A stretch of 64,000 bases of DNA, taken from positions 558,001-622,000 of the forward strand of contig CAWHZD010000004.1 of assembly GCA_963833745.1 (NCBI GenBank), read 5' to 3'. A program made the position numbers and the translations under genes. The notes under the pieces are model-generated. The model was not told where the DNA came from and did no database searches. It saw nothing but the letters and a program-made list of their open reading frames with translations. Shown here in pieces: positions 50,018 to 59,801 of this stretch. Position 1 is the stretch's first letter. Each line of letters starts with the position of its first letter. The DNA is from AP-15 sp963833745. GTDB taxonomy: Bacteria > Pseudomonadota > Alphaproteobacteria > ATCC43930 > CGMCC-115725.

Positions 50018-52234
50018 TCAGGCGCGCCGCCGCCGCTGCGGCGTCGCCTCATCCGGGTCCTCGCCTTCCTGGCTAGATGGTCCAATGATCGCAAGCGGGG
50101 CCGGATCACGCGCGGCGATGCCGTGCTTGCCAAAGGCGATCTTGACCAGGCGATTGAACGCGCGGCCGACCGGGAATTGCTTGGCCGGCACCGTGCGGAT
50201 GCGGACCAGCAGCACCACCGAGAACTCGTCGAGCGCATCGACGCCGAGATATTCGAAGGGGTCGAGGATCAGGTCGCGCAAGGTCTCGTCCTCGGCCAAT
50301 TCGGCGCTTACCTCGCGCAGGATCTCGACGACGCGGTCGATGTCTTCGCCATAGCCGATCGTCACCCGGGCGACGACATAAGCGAAGTCGCGCGTCATGT
50401 TCTTGACGGTCGTGACCTCGCTGAACGGCACGGTGTGGACCGTGCCGGCCTGGTCGCGCAGCCGGATCGTGCGCACGCTGATCGCCTCCACCACACCGGC
50501 ATGCCCCTTGCCGACATCGACGATGTCGCCGACTGCAAGCTGATCCTCGAGCAGGATGAACAGGCCGGTGATGACGTCCCGGACCAGCGCCTGGCTGCCA
50601 AAGCCGATCGCCACGCCGACGACGCCGGCTCCGGCGAGCAGCGGGGCTATGTCGATGCCGAGATGCGACAGGATAATCAGCGCGCTCATGACGACGATCA
50701 GCGACAGCATCGCCGTGCGCAGCAATGGCAAGAGGGTGCGGATGCGGGTACGCCGCGGCACGGCGCCGCCGTCGATCCTGCCGAGATAGCGCTCGATCGC
50801 CGAGGCGAAGATCTCCCAAATCGCGAGCGATGCCAGTACGATCGCACCGATCGACAACAGATCGCCGCCCAGGCGGCGGGCGAGATCGGTATCGAGCCAG
50901 GCAAAGCCGCTGATCTCCCAGGCCTGCAACACCGTCAGCCCGGCAAGAATGTAGAGGACGCCAGTCGCCAGCCCGGTCAGGATCGGGACATAACGGTTGG
51001 CGCGCTGCTCCAAGGTCGGGAACTGCGTCTTGAGTTGGGTCGAGACGGCAAAGCCCCGGCGGCTCAGGCTGCGGATTGAGCGCGATAGAACCCGAGCCGC
51101 CACGATCACGACGACGCTCATCGCGGTGGCGCGCGCCACATAGACAAACCCGCCCTCGATATGCAGCGCGTAAATCGCGTAGAGGCCGGCGATGTAAAAG
51201 ATCGCCAGCAACTGCCAAATCTCTGCGAGGGTGCGACGGATCCGGCCCCAGCCCGTCGTCGCCGACGCCTCACCGCCGACCCAGGTTGCGATCGACGCCC
51301 GGTTCTGCAGCAGGAAGATGATGGCGAGCAGCGCCAGAACCAATCCCACCAGCTTCAGCATCAAGGTGTAGAGCGCACCAGGGATGCCGAGCCACCACGC
51401 GGCTTCGGGCACCGCGTAGCCGTAGATCCCCCAAAATGTGAAGCGCTTGACCCAGATATAGAGATAGTGCCGGGTCTCGGCGCCGATCGGCAGAAACAGC
51501 ACGCCCTCATCGGCGGGGAGCAGGACGGCTCTGGCCAGGCACAGGATCAGGCGCGCCTCAATCGTCGCCACCGCCAGCACCGACAAGGTGATGCGGGTCG
51601 GGGTCATCGGGTCGAGCGCCATCGCCACCGCGCCGTAGGCGATGGCGGCGAACACGAACAGCGGCACAAGGTCGAAGACGAACCCGAGCAGCGCGAACAA
51701 GGCCCTGACCGTGCGCGTGTCGCGCCGCCGCACCGGAAATTTGGGTCGGGTTCGAGCGATGATCCAGCGCAATGCCCATTCCGCCGCCGCAGCGGCGCCG
51801 AAGACGAGGACAAAAGCGGTGGCGGCATCGATCCAGCGTTGCCGCGCGCCGGGATCGAGCACCTGCTCGTGCGCCCAGCGGACCAGTCGCGGCGCATCGA
51901 CGAGGATCGCGGCGCCGGCCAAAAGCTCGCTGGTGAAAGCGTCGATTTGGTGCGACAACCGGCCGAGAAGCGCGATGCCCTCGGGCTTTTTGGGCTCGAT
52001 ATGGCGCTGCGCTGCGATCAGCGCTTGCAATTGAGCAACGAGCTTTGCCCGTGCGCTCGGCTCCTGCAATGTGTCGACAAGCCGCTGCAGCTCGTCGACC
52101 GAAGCGGGAGCCGGCTGCACCGCGGCAGCAGGGGCCGGCGCCGCCGCTCGCACGGGGGCCGGCGCCGCCGCTCGCACGGGGGCCGGCAGGGTCGCGGCCA
52201 AGACCGTGAGCAGCAGCCATACCGCCTTGCACAT
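50018..52234 (-). CDS. Large MscS-family mechanosensitive channel
   Basis: 738 residues from ATG 52234 (an earlier ATG at 52258 adds eight). Signal peptide with an imperfect APVRAAAPAPVRAAAP repeat, then about ten helices and the MscS core: IGFGSQALVRDVITGLFILLEDQLAVGDIVDVG, RTIRLRDQAGTVHTVPFSEVTTVKN and the C-terminal beta/alpha part (FPVGRAFNRLVKIAFGKHGI). It would open under membrane tension to release ions during hypo-osmotic shock. It belongs with the larger multi-helix MscS paralogs. The 3' end faces recX. Confidence 0.9.
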   Translation of the reverse strand: MCKAVWLLLTVLAATLPAPVRAAAPAPVRAAAPAPAAAVQPAPASVDELQRLVDTLQEPSARAKLVAQLQALIAAQRHIEPKKPEGIALLGRLSHQIDAFTSELLAGAAILVDAPRLVRWAHEQVLDPGARQRWIDAATAFVLVFGAAAAAEWALRWIIARTRPKFPVRRRDTRTVRALFALLGFVFDLVPLFVFAAIAYGAVAMALDPMTPTRITLSVLAVATIEARLILCLARAVLLPADEGVLFLPIGAETRHYLYIWVKRFTFWGIYGYAVPEAAWWLGIPGALYTLMLKLVGLVLALLAIIFLLQNRASIATWVGGEASATTGWGRIRRTLAEIWQLLAIFYIAGLYAIYALHIEGGFVYVARATAMSVVVIVAARVLSRSIRSLSRRGFAVSTQLKTQFPTLEQRANRYVPILTGLATGVLYILAGLTVLQAWEISGFAWLDTDLARRLGGDLLSIGAIVLASLAIWEIFASAIERYLGRIDGGAVPRRTRIRTLLPLLRTAMLSLIVVMSALIILSHLGIDIAPLLAGAGVVGVAIGFGSQALVRDVITGLFILLEDQLAVGDIVDVGKGHAGVVEAISVRTIRLRDQAGTVHTVPFSEVTTVKNMTRDFAYVVARVTIGYGEDIDRVVEILREVSAELAEDETLRDLILDPFEYLGVDALDEFSVVLLVRIRTVPAKQFPVGRAFNRLVKIAFGKHGIAARDPAPLAIIGPSSQEGEDPDEATPQRRRRA

Positions 52235-52302
52235 CGGCGAACCCCTCGCCCTGCTCATCTACCGTCAGCGAACGTCAGCTTTTCCACCTCTATACTGGCG
52301 GT

Positions 52303-52929
52303 TCAGCTGCGCTCGCGCTCCTGCATCAGTGACGCGACGGCGACCGCCGCCGCGTCGCCTCCCCCTTCCAAGGCCTCCATGATCCGCGGGCGGTCGGCCG
52401 CCGGACGGTTTTGGCTCAGCTTGAATTTGCCTTCGAGGCGGGTAACGGCGATGTCGAGGCCGACGATTCCTTTCAGCATTCCCGCCAAATAGCCGGCCGG
52501 TTGCTCATCCATCCGCCATGGCGTCTCGCTGCCGGCCTCGTGACGCTGTGACAGGCGTCTCAGAAAGCCGCGCAGCCACTCGGCGTCGTCGATCAGCCGC
52601 ACTGCGCCATAGGCGTGAACGTCGGCGTAGTTCCAAGTCGGCACCGCCGGTCCGCTCTGATACCAGCGCGGCGAAATATAGGCGTGCGGGCCGCCGAAGA
52701 TCGCCAGCACCTCGCCGCCTTGCGCCAAATCGGCGACCTGCGGGTTGGGCCGGGCGAGGTGGCCGACGAGGTGCAGCTCGTCGGCGTCGCGCTCGATCAG
52801 AAACGGGATATGGCTCGCCACCAATCCGGCCCGGCCGTGGCTGACGAGCAGCGCGAAATCGTAGCGCTCGATATGCGCGACCAACACTTCGGGCCGCGCC
52901 TCGGTGAAAGCGGGGGGCAGGTAAACCAC
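52303..52929 (-). CDS. paiB: PaiB-type FMN-binding negative regulator
   Basis: 208 residues from GTG 52929, with a GAGAAGGGTGG ribosome site upstream. The start VVYLPPAFTEARPEVLVAHI matches PaiB (normally MYxPxxFxE). GLVASHIPFLIERDADELHLVGHLARPNP and FGGPHAYISPRWYQSGPAVPTWNYADVHAYG are the FMN-binding core. PaiB proteins are flavin-binding proteins annotated as repressors of proteases and sporulation in Bacillus, but outside it the role is unclear. It is the downstream gene of a pair with the LysE-type exporter (20-base gap). Confidence 0.88.
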   Translation of the reverse strand: MVYLPPAFTEARPEVLVAHIERYDFALLVSHGRAGLVASHIPFLIERDADELHLVGHLARPNPQVADLAQGGEVLAIFGGPHAYISPRWYQSGPAVPTWNYADVHAYGAVRLIDDAEWLRGFLRRLSQRHEAGSETPWRMDEQPAGYLAGMLKGIVGLDIAVTRLEGKFKLSQNRPAADRPRIMEALEGGGDAAAVAVASLMQERERS

Positions 52930-52949
52930 GGGACCACCCTTCTCGTCGG

Positions 52950-53582
52950 TCAGGCCAAATGCTTTAGCACGGTAGTGACGAGCAATGCTGCCCCGGACGC
53001 AAACAAGATCGCGCCCGAACCGCGGCTGATCCACGCCAGATGGCGCGGCTCGATCGAACGGCGAAACACCCCGATGCCCAAGGCGAGCGCCAGCCACCAC
53101 AGGAACGACCCGCCCCATACCCCAAGCACCAGGACCGCCGCGTGAACGAGCGTCGCCTGTCGGCCGCCAAGCCCCAGAGCCGCGAAGATCGCGAGGAAGA
53201 CCAGGATCGTCACCGGGTTGGTAACGGTCAGCGCAAAGGCCGAAGCAAAGTCGCGGAACAGGCTCTCCGGGCTCGATTGCTCGGCAATCTTGTCCTGCGG
53301 CTTGGAAAGCAAGGCGGAGCCGCCGGCATAGAGCAGATAAACGCCGCCGCCGGCGCGCAGCCAAACTTCGTAATCGAGAAGCCAATCGGAAACAAAGGTG
53401 AGGCCAAAGGCGGCTACGGCTCCAAACAGCGCGTCCGCGGTGGCCGCACCGAGCCCCGACACCAGTCCCGACAGCCGGCCCTCGAAAATCGTCCGCTGCA
53501 GGCACAGGATGCCGACCGGGCCGACCGGGACGGCGATCACCACGCCGACCACGATGCCTTTCAGAAGGAAGTAAAAAAGCAT
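52950..53582 (-). CDS. LysE-family amino acid exporter
   Basis: 210 residues from ATG 53582. Six helices with the LysE signature near the N-terminus (VVIAVPVGPVGILCLQRTIFEGRLSGLVSGLGAATADALFG), FALTVTNPVTILVFLAIFAALG near residue 120 and a C-terminal helix ending LVTTVLKHLA. These proteins export amino acids such as lysine, arginine or threonine. It lies upstream of paiB on the same strand; the pairing may reflect a shared amino acid or polyamine context, which is inference. Confidence 0.9.
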   Translation of the reverse strand: MLFYFLLKGIVVGVVIAVPVGPVGILCLQRTIFEGRLSGLVSGLGAATADALFGAVAAFGLTFVSDWLLDYEVWLRAGGGVYLLYAGGSALLSKPQDKIAEQSSPESLFRDFASAFALTVTNPVTILVFLAIFAALGLGGRQATLVHAAVLVLGVWGGSFLWWLALALGIGVFRRSIEPRHLAWISRGSGAILFASGAALLVTTVLKHLA

Positions 53583-53720
53583 CGCGCGCCTCGGGCGACC
53601 AGGAAGAGCAATCTCGGGGAACCGCCGGGAGGGTGCAATGCAAAATGCGGCCCGCTTTACCGCAACCGAGGGCGCGCTATGCTGCACCGCATGAGGTTTC
53701 CCGCCTCCTGGAGATTGCCG

Positions 53721-54221
53721 ATGTCCGCTTCCGACAACGCCTATCGGTTCGAGTTCACGTCGATCGACGGTGAAAAATTGCCGCTCGAAGCCTGGCGCGG
53801 CCAGCCGGTGCTGGTGGTCAACACCGCTTCGTTCTGCGGCTACACCCCGCAATACAGCGAGCTTGAAACTTTATGGCAGCGCTATCGCGGCCGCGGCCTC
53901 GTCGTGCTTGGTGTTCCGTCCAATGATTTCGGCCAGCAGGAGCCGGGGTCGGGGGCAGAGATCAGGCAGTTCTGCGAGACCAATTACGCCGTGGATTTTC
54001 CGCTCGCGCAGAAATGCCGGGTCATCGGCAGCGAGGCGCACCCGTTCTACCGCTGGGTTGCGGACAGTCTGGGCGAGGCCGGCACGCCGCGCTGGAACTT
54101 CCACAAATACCTGATCACCCCCGACGGCGATTTGGCCCGTGGCTGGCCCTCCTGGGTCACCCCCATCGACCGCCGCATCACCGGCGAAATCGAGAAACTG
54201 CTGCCACCGCCGGCTCGTTGA
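53721..54221 (+). CDS. Glutathione peroxidase (Cys type)
   Basis: 166 residues from ATG 53721, with GGAG about seven bases upstream. The active site is NTASFCGYTPQYSELETLW with Cys in place of selenocysteine near residue 42. The catalytic Gln lies in VLGVPSNDFGQQEPGSGAEI and the Trp-Asn in RWNFHKYLITPDG. Cys-type enzymes usually take electrons from thioredoxin and reduce lipid or hydrogen peroxides. An in-frame ATG at 53679 would add a short, unconvincing leader. It lies between the LysE pair and the cyclase, facing the latter. Confidence 0.92.
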   Translation: MSASDNAYRFEFTSIDGEKLPLEAWRGQPVLVVNTASFCGYTPQYSELETLWQRYRGRGLVVLGVPSNDFGQQEPGSGAEIRQFCETNYAVDFPLAQKCRVIGSEAHPFYRWVADSLGEAGTPRWNFHKYLITPDGDLARGWPSWVTPIDRRITGEIEKLLPPPAR

Positions 54222-54256
54222 GCGGCACTGTCCGATTTGGGCGCACCCTCAGCGCG

Positions 54257-55975
54257 CTACCGGGCGGTATGGACTCGGATCGAGGCGGGCTCAGCGCGCA
54301 GCTCGGTGACGGCGGCTGACGCGGGCAGCTCGGCGCCGCGGGGCAATGTCCTGATCGCCAGCGTCTCGCGCTTGCCGCGGATTTCGATCTCGTGCCGCGG
54401 AAAGGCGGAGAGGTCGAGCTCGGCGCGCATGACCACCGCCTCGGACACGACAAGCTCGCAGCCATATTCTTTGGTCAGCTCTTCGAGGCGGCTAGCGGTG
54501 TTGACCGCGTCGCCGATCGCGGTGATCGACGACGCCCCGCCATAGCCCATCTCACCGATGATGATCGGCCCGGTGTGGATGCCGATGCCGATGCGCAGCG
54601 GCTGGTCGATTTCGTCCTGCGGCGAGACGTTCAGCTCGGTCATCCGCTCCGACATCAGCCGGGCGGCGGCGAGCGCGCCGCGGCAGCCCGCCTGCACGCC
54701 GCTCTCGATCCCGAACAAGGCCATCACGCCGTCGCCGATGAATTTGTCGACGCGCCCGCCGGCGGTCTCGACCGATCGCCCGACCGCGGCGAAATAGCGG
54801 TTGAGGATGAAGACCACGTCGTAAGGCAACCGCCCCTCCGAGAGCGCGGTAAATCCCCGAATGTCGGCGAACAGGATCGCTATCTCGCGCTCGCTGCCCT
54901 GGGCGAAATCGACCCGGCGGCGGCCGTCCCGCGCATAGGCAAAAGGCGGCAACAGCGGCGTCACCTCGACCGCTCCCTTAGGCCGCAATTGGCAGGCGAG
55001 CCGGACGTTTGCGGTGGCGGCAATACGCCGCAAGACCCGCCGTTCCGCTTCGCCGGACGGATCGATGCTCCCGATGTCGCCGCGCACCCGCACCCGGCAG
55101 GTCGAGCAGCGCCCGCGGCCGCCGCAGACATGGGCGTGCGGAATGCCGCCAATTCGGCTCGCTTCAAGCACGCTGGTGCCGGGCGTCACCTCGACAAAGC
55201 GGCCGTCGGGATAGCCGATGCGAACGAGACCGTGGCGACGCTGCCACATGCGGCGGGCAAGCCGCGCCAGCAGCACAGCCGCGACCGTGCCGCCAAACAG
55301 CCAGCTGAGGGTGGTCGAAATCCGGTCGAGGGTCTGCGCCGCTGCCGGCGACGGCAACTGCATCTGGGCAAAGGCCGCGCCGGCCCAGGCGGGGTCGGCA
55401 GCGAGTGCCGCCACCTGACGGCCGGCTTCGATCGCGCCGAGCATCGACAACACCGGCACCAGCACCGCCGCGACCAAGGCTATCGGCTGAACCCGAGCAT
55501 ACCACGGCCTGACCTCGAGCCAGAAATGCAGGCCGAACATCGCGTGCGCCCAAGCCACGACCAATGTCGCCATCTGCAACACGCCGTGCCACGGCGAAGC
55601 GACGAAGTAGATCCAAAGGAAATAGAGGTAATAAAGATCGTACGTCCCGAAGAAATCGTCGGAGATGCGCGTCATCACGACGTGACGGGCGAGCAAGATC
55701 GGCACCGCGAAGCCGAGCACGACCTGTGTCAATTCGCCGGCGCGCAGGCGTAAAGTCCGCCGCTCCCACAACGCCCACAGCGCGAGTGCGTAATGAACGA
55801 GAAAGGCGCCGTAGAGCAACGCCTTTGCGGGCTGATGCGACCAGAACCAGAAGACCCAGGCCAGCACCTCGTCCATCGCCCGCAGGGAAGCCAGGCCCAT
55901 GGCGTGGTTCAACAGGTGCATCGTCACGTAGACGAGCATCGCCAGGCCCGAAAAAAGCCGCAGTCGCCGGATCAT
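54257..55975 (-). CDS. Membrane class III adenylate cyclase with 2Fe-2S ferredoxin domain
   Basis: 572 residues from ATG 55975. Six N-terminal helices contain several His (20, 24, 61, 98, 130, 144, 150), suggesting heme or quinol binding as in cytochrome-b/succinate-dehydrogenase anchors. Residues about 250-340 form a ferredoxin-like domain with Cys 284, 290, 293 and 328. The catalytic domain (about 360-520) has both metal Asp (371 in FADIRGF, 415 in FIGDG), Lys411 and Thr485 before GDAVNTASR. That Lys/Thr pair is typical of class IIIb adenylyl cyclases. It should make cAMP in response to a redox signal; the trigger is inferred. Confidence 0.9.
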   Translation of the reverse strand: MIRRLRLFSGLAMLVYVTMHLLNHAMGLASLRAMDEVLAWVFWFWSHQPAKALLYGAFLVHYALALWALWERRTLRLRAGELTQVVLGFAVPILLARHVVMTRISDDFFGTYDLYYLYFLWIYFVASPWHGVLQMATLVVAWAHAMFGLHFWLEVRPWYARVQPIALVAAVLVPVLSMLGAIEAGRQVAALAADPAWAGAAFAQMQLPSPAAAQTLDRISTTLSWLFGGTVAAVLLARLARRMWQRRHGLVRIGYPDGRFVEVTPGTSVLEASRIGGIPHAHVCGGRGRCSTCRVRVRGDIGSIDPSGEAERRVLRRIAATANVRLACQLRPKGAVEVTPLLPPFAYARDGRRRVDFAQGSEREIAILFADIRGFTALSEGRLPYDVVFILNRYFAAVGRSVETAGGRVDKFIGDGVMALFGIESGVQAGCRGALAAARLMSERMTELNVSPQDEIDQPLRIGIGIHTGPIIIGEMGYGGASSITAIGDAVNTASRLEELTKEYGCELVVSEAVVMRAELDLSAFPRHEIEIRGKRETLAIRTLPRGAELPASAAVTELRAEPASIRVHTAR

Positions 55976-56119
55976 TGAATTTCCCGATGCGAGGACCGCC
56001 GTACCGGCGCGTCGCCGTTGTTCGGCGCGCCCGCCCATCTCACCGCTGCGCGTTTGCGCCGCAATGCGCGAACCGGCGAAGAGTGGCAGAAAGACGCCGC
56101 CATGCTAGGGGTCTGCTCT

Positions 56120-57082
56120 ATGCTGGAGATCCACCATCTGGTCAAACATTTCGGGCCGCTGATAGCGGTCGACGACGTTTCGTTCGCGGTCGGGCGCGGC
56201 GAAGTGCTGGGGTTTCTCGGCCCGAACGGCGCCGGCAAGTCGACGACGATGAAGATGATCACCGGCTTTGTGGCACCCGACGCGGGTACCGCGGTCATTT
56301 GCGGCCACGACATCACCCAATCTTCGATCGCGGCGAAACGATGTATTGGCTACCTGCCCGAAGGGGCGCCCGCTTATCCCGACATGACGCCGGCCGAGTT
56401 TCTCGATTTCATCGCCCATATCCGCGGCTTTTCGGGCCGCGAGGCCAACCGGCGCATCGGCCGGATCGTCGAGACGATCCACATTGCCGAGGTCATGCAC
56501 CAGCCGATCGAGACCCTGTCGAAGGGCTATCGGCGGCGTGTCGGCGTCGCCCAGGCGTTGCTGCACGATCCGCAGGTGCTGATCCTCGACGAGCCGACCG
56601 ATGGGCTCGACCCCAACCAGAAATACGAGATGCGCAAGGTCATCGCCGAGATGCGGGCGAACAAGGCGATCGTGATCTCGACCCATCTGCTCGAAGAGGT
56701 CGAGGCGGTGTGCAGCCGGGCAATCATCATCGCTCACGGCCGAATTCTCGCCGATGCGACGCCGGTGGAGCTCGCCCGGCGCTCGCGCCGCCATAACGCC
56801 GTGCGCCTCACCGCAACCGGCGCCACGCCCGCCCAGCTGCAAGCCGAATTGTCGCGGCTGCCGGCGGTGGCGACGGTCGAGGCCGTCGCGGACAGCGAGG
56901 GAGAGGGGTTGCTGATCTTCCCGCGCGGCGGTGAGGACATCGTCGCCGATGTTGCCGACCTGGCGCGCGCCCATCGCTGGCAGGTCAGCTTGCTGCGCGT
57001 CGAGCACGGCCGGCTCGACGACGTCTTTCGCGAGATCACCACCGCCCCCGCCGACCCGGGCACTCTCGCGGTCGCGGCCTGA
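56120..57082 (+). CDS. GldA-type ABC transporter ATP-binding protein
   Basis: 320 residues from ATG 56120 with AGGG nine bases upstream. Walker A FLGPNGAGKSTTMKMITGF, the Q-loop region IGYLPEGAPAYPDMTP, ABC signature TLSKGYRRRVGVAQALLHDP and Walker B VLILDEPTDGLDPNQ, then STHLLEEVE. The C-terminal ~90 residues (after ILADATPVELA) form the extra domain found in GldA and related NodI-like ATPases. It powers the permease encoded nine bases downstream. The cassette is about 140 bases from the cyclase gene, divergent. Confidence 0.9.
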   Translation: MLEIHHLVKHFGPLIAVDDVSFAVGRGEVLGFLGPNGAGKSTTMKMITGFVAPDAGTAVICGHDITQSSIAAKRCIGYLPEGAPAYPDMTPAEFLDFIAHIRGFSGREANRRIGRIVETIHIAEVMHQPIETLSKGYRRRVGVAQALLHDPQVLILDEPTDGLDPNQKYEMRKVIAEMRANKAIVISTHLLEEVEAVCSRAIIIAHGRILADATPVELARRSRRHNAVRLTATGATPAQLQAELSRLPAVATVEAVADSEGEGLLIFPRGGEDIVADVADLARAHRWQVSLLRVEHGRLDDVFREITTAPADPGTLAVAA

Positions 57083-57090
57083 GCCCGGGC

Positions 57091-57825
57091 ATGCGCAACG
57101 TCCTGACCATCTTTCGACGCGAATTCGTCAGCTATTTCGCGACTCCGCTCGCCTATGTCTTCATCGTCATCTTTCTGGTGATGGCGGGAGTGCTGGCGTT
57201 TTTCGTCGGCAATTTCTTTGGCCGGGGGCAGGCCGATCTGCAGCCCTTCTTCGCGTTCCATCCCTGGCTCTACCTCGTGCTGATCCCGGCCTTGTCGATG
57301 CGGCTGTGGGCCGAGGAGCGCCGGTCGGGGACGATCGAGCTGTTCCTGACCCTGCCGATCCGCATGACCGAGGCCGTCGTCGGAAAATTCCTCGCCGCCT
57401 GGTGCTTTGCCGGGATCGCGTTGGCGCTGACTTTTCCGTTCTGGCTGACGGTCAATTTTCTCGGTCATCCCGATAACGGCGTGATCCTGGCGAGCTATAT
57501 CGGCAGCTGGCTGATGGCGGGCGCGCTGCTCGCGGTCGGCGCCTTCATCTCGGCTGCGACCAAGAACCAGATCATCGCCTTTGTCGTGACCGCCGCCGTC
57601 GCTTTCGTTTTCACCGCCTCCGGCTCGCCGGCGCTGATTGGCGTGCTGCAGGGCTGGGCGCCGGAATGGCTGATCCAAGCGTTTGCGCAGATGAGCTTCC
57701 TCGGCCATTTCGGCACCATTACCCGCGGCGTCATCGACCTGCGCGATGTCGCCTATTTCGTGTCGATCATGATTGCGTTTTTGTTCGCCAACGCCATCCT
57801 CGTCGACCTCGAAAAATCAGAGTGA
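57091..57825 (+). CDS. GldF-type ABC transporter permease
   Basis: 244 residues, six helices. The opening MRNVLTIFRREFVSYFATPLAYVFIVIFLVMAGVLAFFVG, followed by LYLVLIPALSMRLWAEERRSGTIELFLTLPI and the last helix region DLRDVAYFVSIMIAFLFANAILVDLEK, matches the ABC-2/GldF permease group. With the preceding ATPase it forms an ABC exporter-like complex in the inner membrane. It is followed one base later by the GldG-like gene, so all three are one transcription unit. Confidence 0.9.
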   Translation: MRNVLTIFRREFVSYFATPLAYVFIVIFLVMAGVLAFFVGNFFGRGQADLQPFFAFHPWLYLVLIPALSMRLWAEERRSGTIELFLTLPIRMTEAVVGKFLAAWCFAGIALALTFPFWLTVNFLGHPDNGVILASYIGSWLMAGALLAVGAFISAATKNQIIAFVVTAAVAFVFTASGSPALIGVLQGWAPEWLIQAFAQMSFLGHFGTITRGVIDLRDVAYFVSIMIAFLFANAILVDLEKSE

Positions 57826-57826
57826 G

Positions 57827-59788
57827 ATGAATTCTTCCGAACCAGCCCGCGGCTTCTTCGCCTCGCGCCGGGCGACGGCGATCACGGCGCTAATTTGCAT
57901 CGCGATCCTGCTGATCTCAGCCAACATCGTCATCGGCCGCTTTTTTTCGGCGCGTCTCGATCTGACCGCCGAGCACCTCTACACCTTGTCGCCCGGTACG
58001 TTGCACACACTCGCCAAGATCGACGAGCCGATTACCCTGCGCTTTTATTATTCGAACCGGCTGGGTGACGAGGTCCCGGCCTACGGAGTCTATGCCCAGC
58101 GGGTGCGCGAGTTGCTCGCTCAGTACGTCGCGGCAGCGGACGGCAAAATCCGCCTCGAAACCTATAACCCACAGCCCTTTTCCGATGTCGAGGATCGGGC
58201 GGTGGCATTCGGATTGCAGGCCGTGCCGCTCGACAGCGAAGGCGACCAGGTCTATTTCGGCCTCGCCGCGACCAACTCGACCGACGACCAGCAGGTCATC
58301 CCGTTCTTCTCGCCCGAGCGTGAGCGCTTTCTCGAATACGATTTGACCAAGCTCGTCCACGCCCTCGCGGTTCCCAAAAAGACCGTCGTCGGGCTGATCA
58401 GCAGCCTGCCGCTCCAGGGCGACATGACGGCGATGATGCAGGGCCGGCCGAGCCAGCCGATGGCGGTGCTCGATCAATTGCAGCAGCTCGACAAGGTCGA
58501 GCCGCTCGGCGCCGCCCTCGATGCGATCCCGGCCGATGTCGACGTGCTGATGCTGGTGCACCCGCAGAACCTGCCGCCAAAAACCTTGTTTGCGATCGAC
58601 CAGTTTGTGCTGAGGGGCGGCAAGGCGCTGATTTTTGTCGACCCGCATTCGGAATTGCAGGCGGCACAGCCGAGTGGGACGAGCCAGCCGGGCTCATCCG
58701 TTTCGAGCAATCTGGCGCCGTTGTTCAAGGCCTGGGGTTTTGAGATGCTGCCAAACGTCGTCGCCGGCGACCGAAGCGACGCGCAGCAGGTCAGCGTTTC
58801 GGTGCCGGGGCGCGGCGCGGAGCCGCTCGACTATATCGCCTGGCTCGATCTGAAGACCGCCAACCTCAATCACGACGACATGATTACCGCCGACCTGAGC
58901 CATATCGCGATGGCCTCGGCCGGGATCCTCGAACCGTTGCCCGGCGCGAAGACCAATTTCGAGCCGCTGATCACGACCTCGCCCAAATCGACAAAGATCC
59001 CGGCTGACAAGCTCAACGGAGTCCCCGACGTCGCCGCCCTGCTCGCCGATTTCAAGCCCGACGGCAAGCGCTACGTGCTTGCCGCTCATGTCACCGGCAT
59101 GACCGGGACCGCGTTTCCCAACGGTCCGCCAAAGCCGGCCGAGCCGCCGATGTCGAAACCCGGCGAGGCCAAGCCCGCGGCGACACCGGCGCCGTCGCCC
59201 AAATGGCTCAAGCAGTCGGAGCATCCGATCAACGTCGTTGTCGTCGCCGACACCGACATCCTCGACGACCGGGTGTGGGTGCAGAGCCAGGATTTCTTCG
59301 GCCAACGGGTCGTCGTGCCGATCGCCAACAATGGCGACTTCGTGTCCGATGCGATAGACGTGCTGGCCGGCGGCGAGGATTTGATCGGCCTGCGCAGTCG
59401 CGGCAGCGCGGCCCGGCCGTTTGAGGTCGTCAACCAGATTCAGCGCGAGGCCCAGGCGCGCTACAGCGCCGAGGAGCACGCGCTGCAGCAAAAACTCAAG
59501 GCGACCGAGGCGAAGCTCGCCGATCTGACCGGCAAGGATCAGACCGACACCCCGGCCAATTTGGCGCCCGAGCAGACCAAGGCGATCACGCAGTTCCGAA
59601 CCGACATGCTGCAGACCCGGCGCCAGTTGCGCGATGTTCGCGCCGCCTTGCGCAGCGACATTCAGCGGCTCAAGGGCGGCCTCGAATTCCTCGACATCGC
59701 GCTGATCCCGATCGTCGTCGCAATCGTCGCAGTGATCGTCGGGGCGCTGCGGCGAAAACGCCGCCGTCGGCGCTCGGCCGAGGCGTAA
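57827..59788 (+). CDS. GldG-like ABC auxiliary protein
   Basis: 653 residues from ATG 57827. One N-terminal helix (AITALICIAILLISANIVIG), a large periplasmic region starting DLTAEHLYTLSPGTLHTLAKIDEPITLRFYYS (the GldG/DUF4350-like pattern) with HPQNLPPKTLFAIDQFVLRGGKALIFVDPHSE, a coiled segment (ALQQKLKATEAKLADL) and a C-terminal helix (IALIPIVVAIVAVIVGAL). In gliding Bacteroidetes GldG partners GldA and GldF; elsewhere this trio is a widespread transport complex with unknown cargo. It is one base from the permease and 13 bases from the DUF4340 gene. Confidence 0.88.
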   Translation: MNSSEPARGFFASRRATAITALICIAILLISANIVIGRFFSARLDLTAEHLYTLSPGTLHTLAKIDEPITLRFYYSNRLGDEVPAYGVYAQRVRELLAQYVAAADGKIRLETYNPQPFSDVEDRAVAFGLQAVPLDSEGDQVYFGLAATNSTDDQQVIPFFSPERERFLEYDLTKLVHALAVPKKTVVGLISSLPLQGDMTAMMQGRPSQPMAVLDQLQQLDKVEPLGAALDAIPADVDVLMLVHPQNLPPKTLFAIDQFVLRGGKALIFVDPHSELQAAQPSGTSQPGSSVSSNLAPLFKAWGFEMLPNVVAGDRSDAQQVSVSVPGRGAEPLDYIAWLDLKTANLNHDDMITADLSHIAMASAGILEPLPGAKTNFEPLITTSPKSTKIPADKLNGVPDVAALLADFKPDGKRYVLAAHVTGMTGTAFPNGPPKPAEPPMSKPGEAKPAATPAPSPKWLKQSEHPINVVVVADTDILDDRVWVQSQDFFGQRVVVPIANNGDFVSDAIDVLAGGEDLIGLRSRGSAARPFEVVNQIQREAQARYSAEEHALQQKLKATEAKLADLTGKDQTDTPANLAPEQTKAITQFRTDMLQTRRQLRDVRAALRSDIQRLKGGLEFLDIALIPIVVAIVAVIVGALRRKRRRRRSAEA

Positions 59789-59801
59789 ACGAGGACGGCC
59801 G

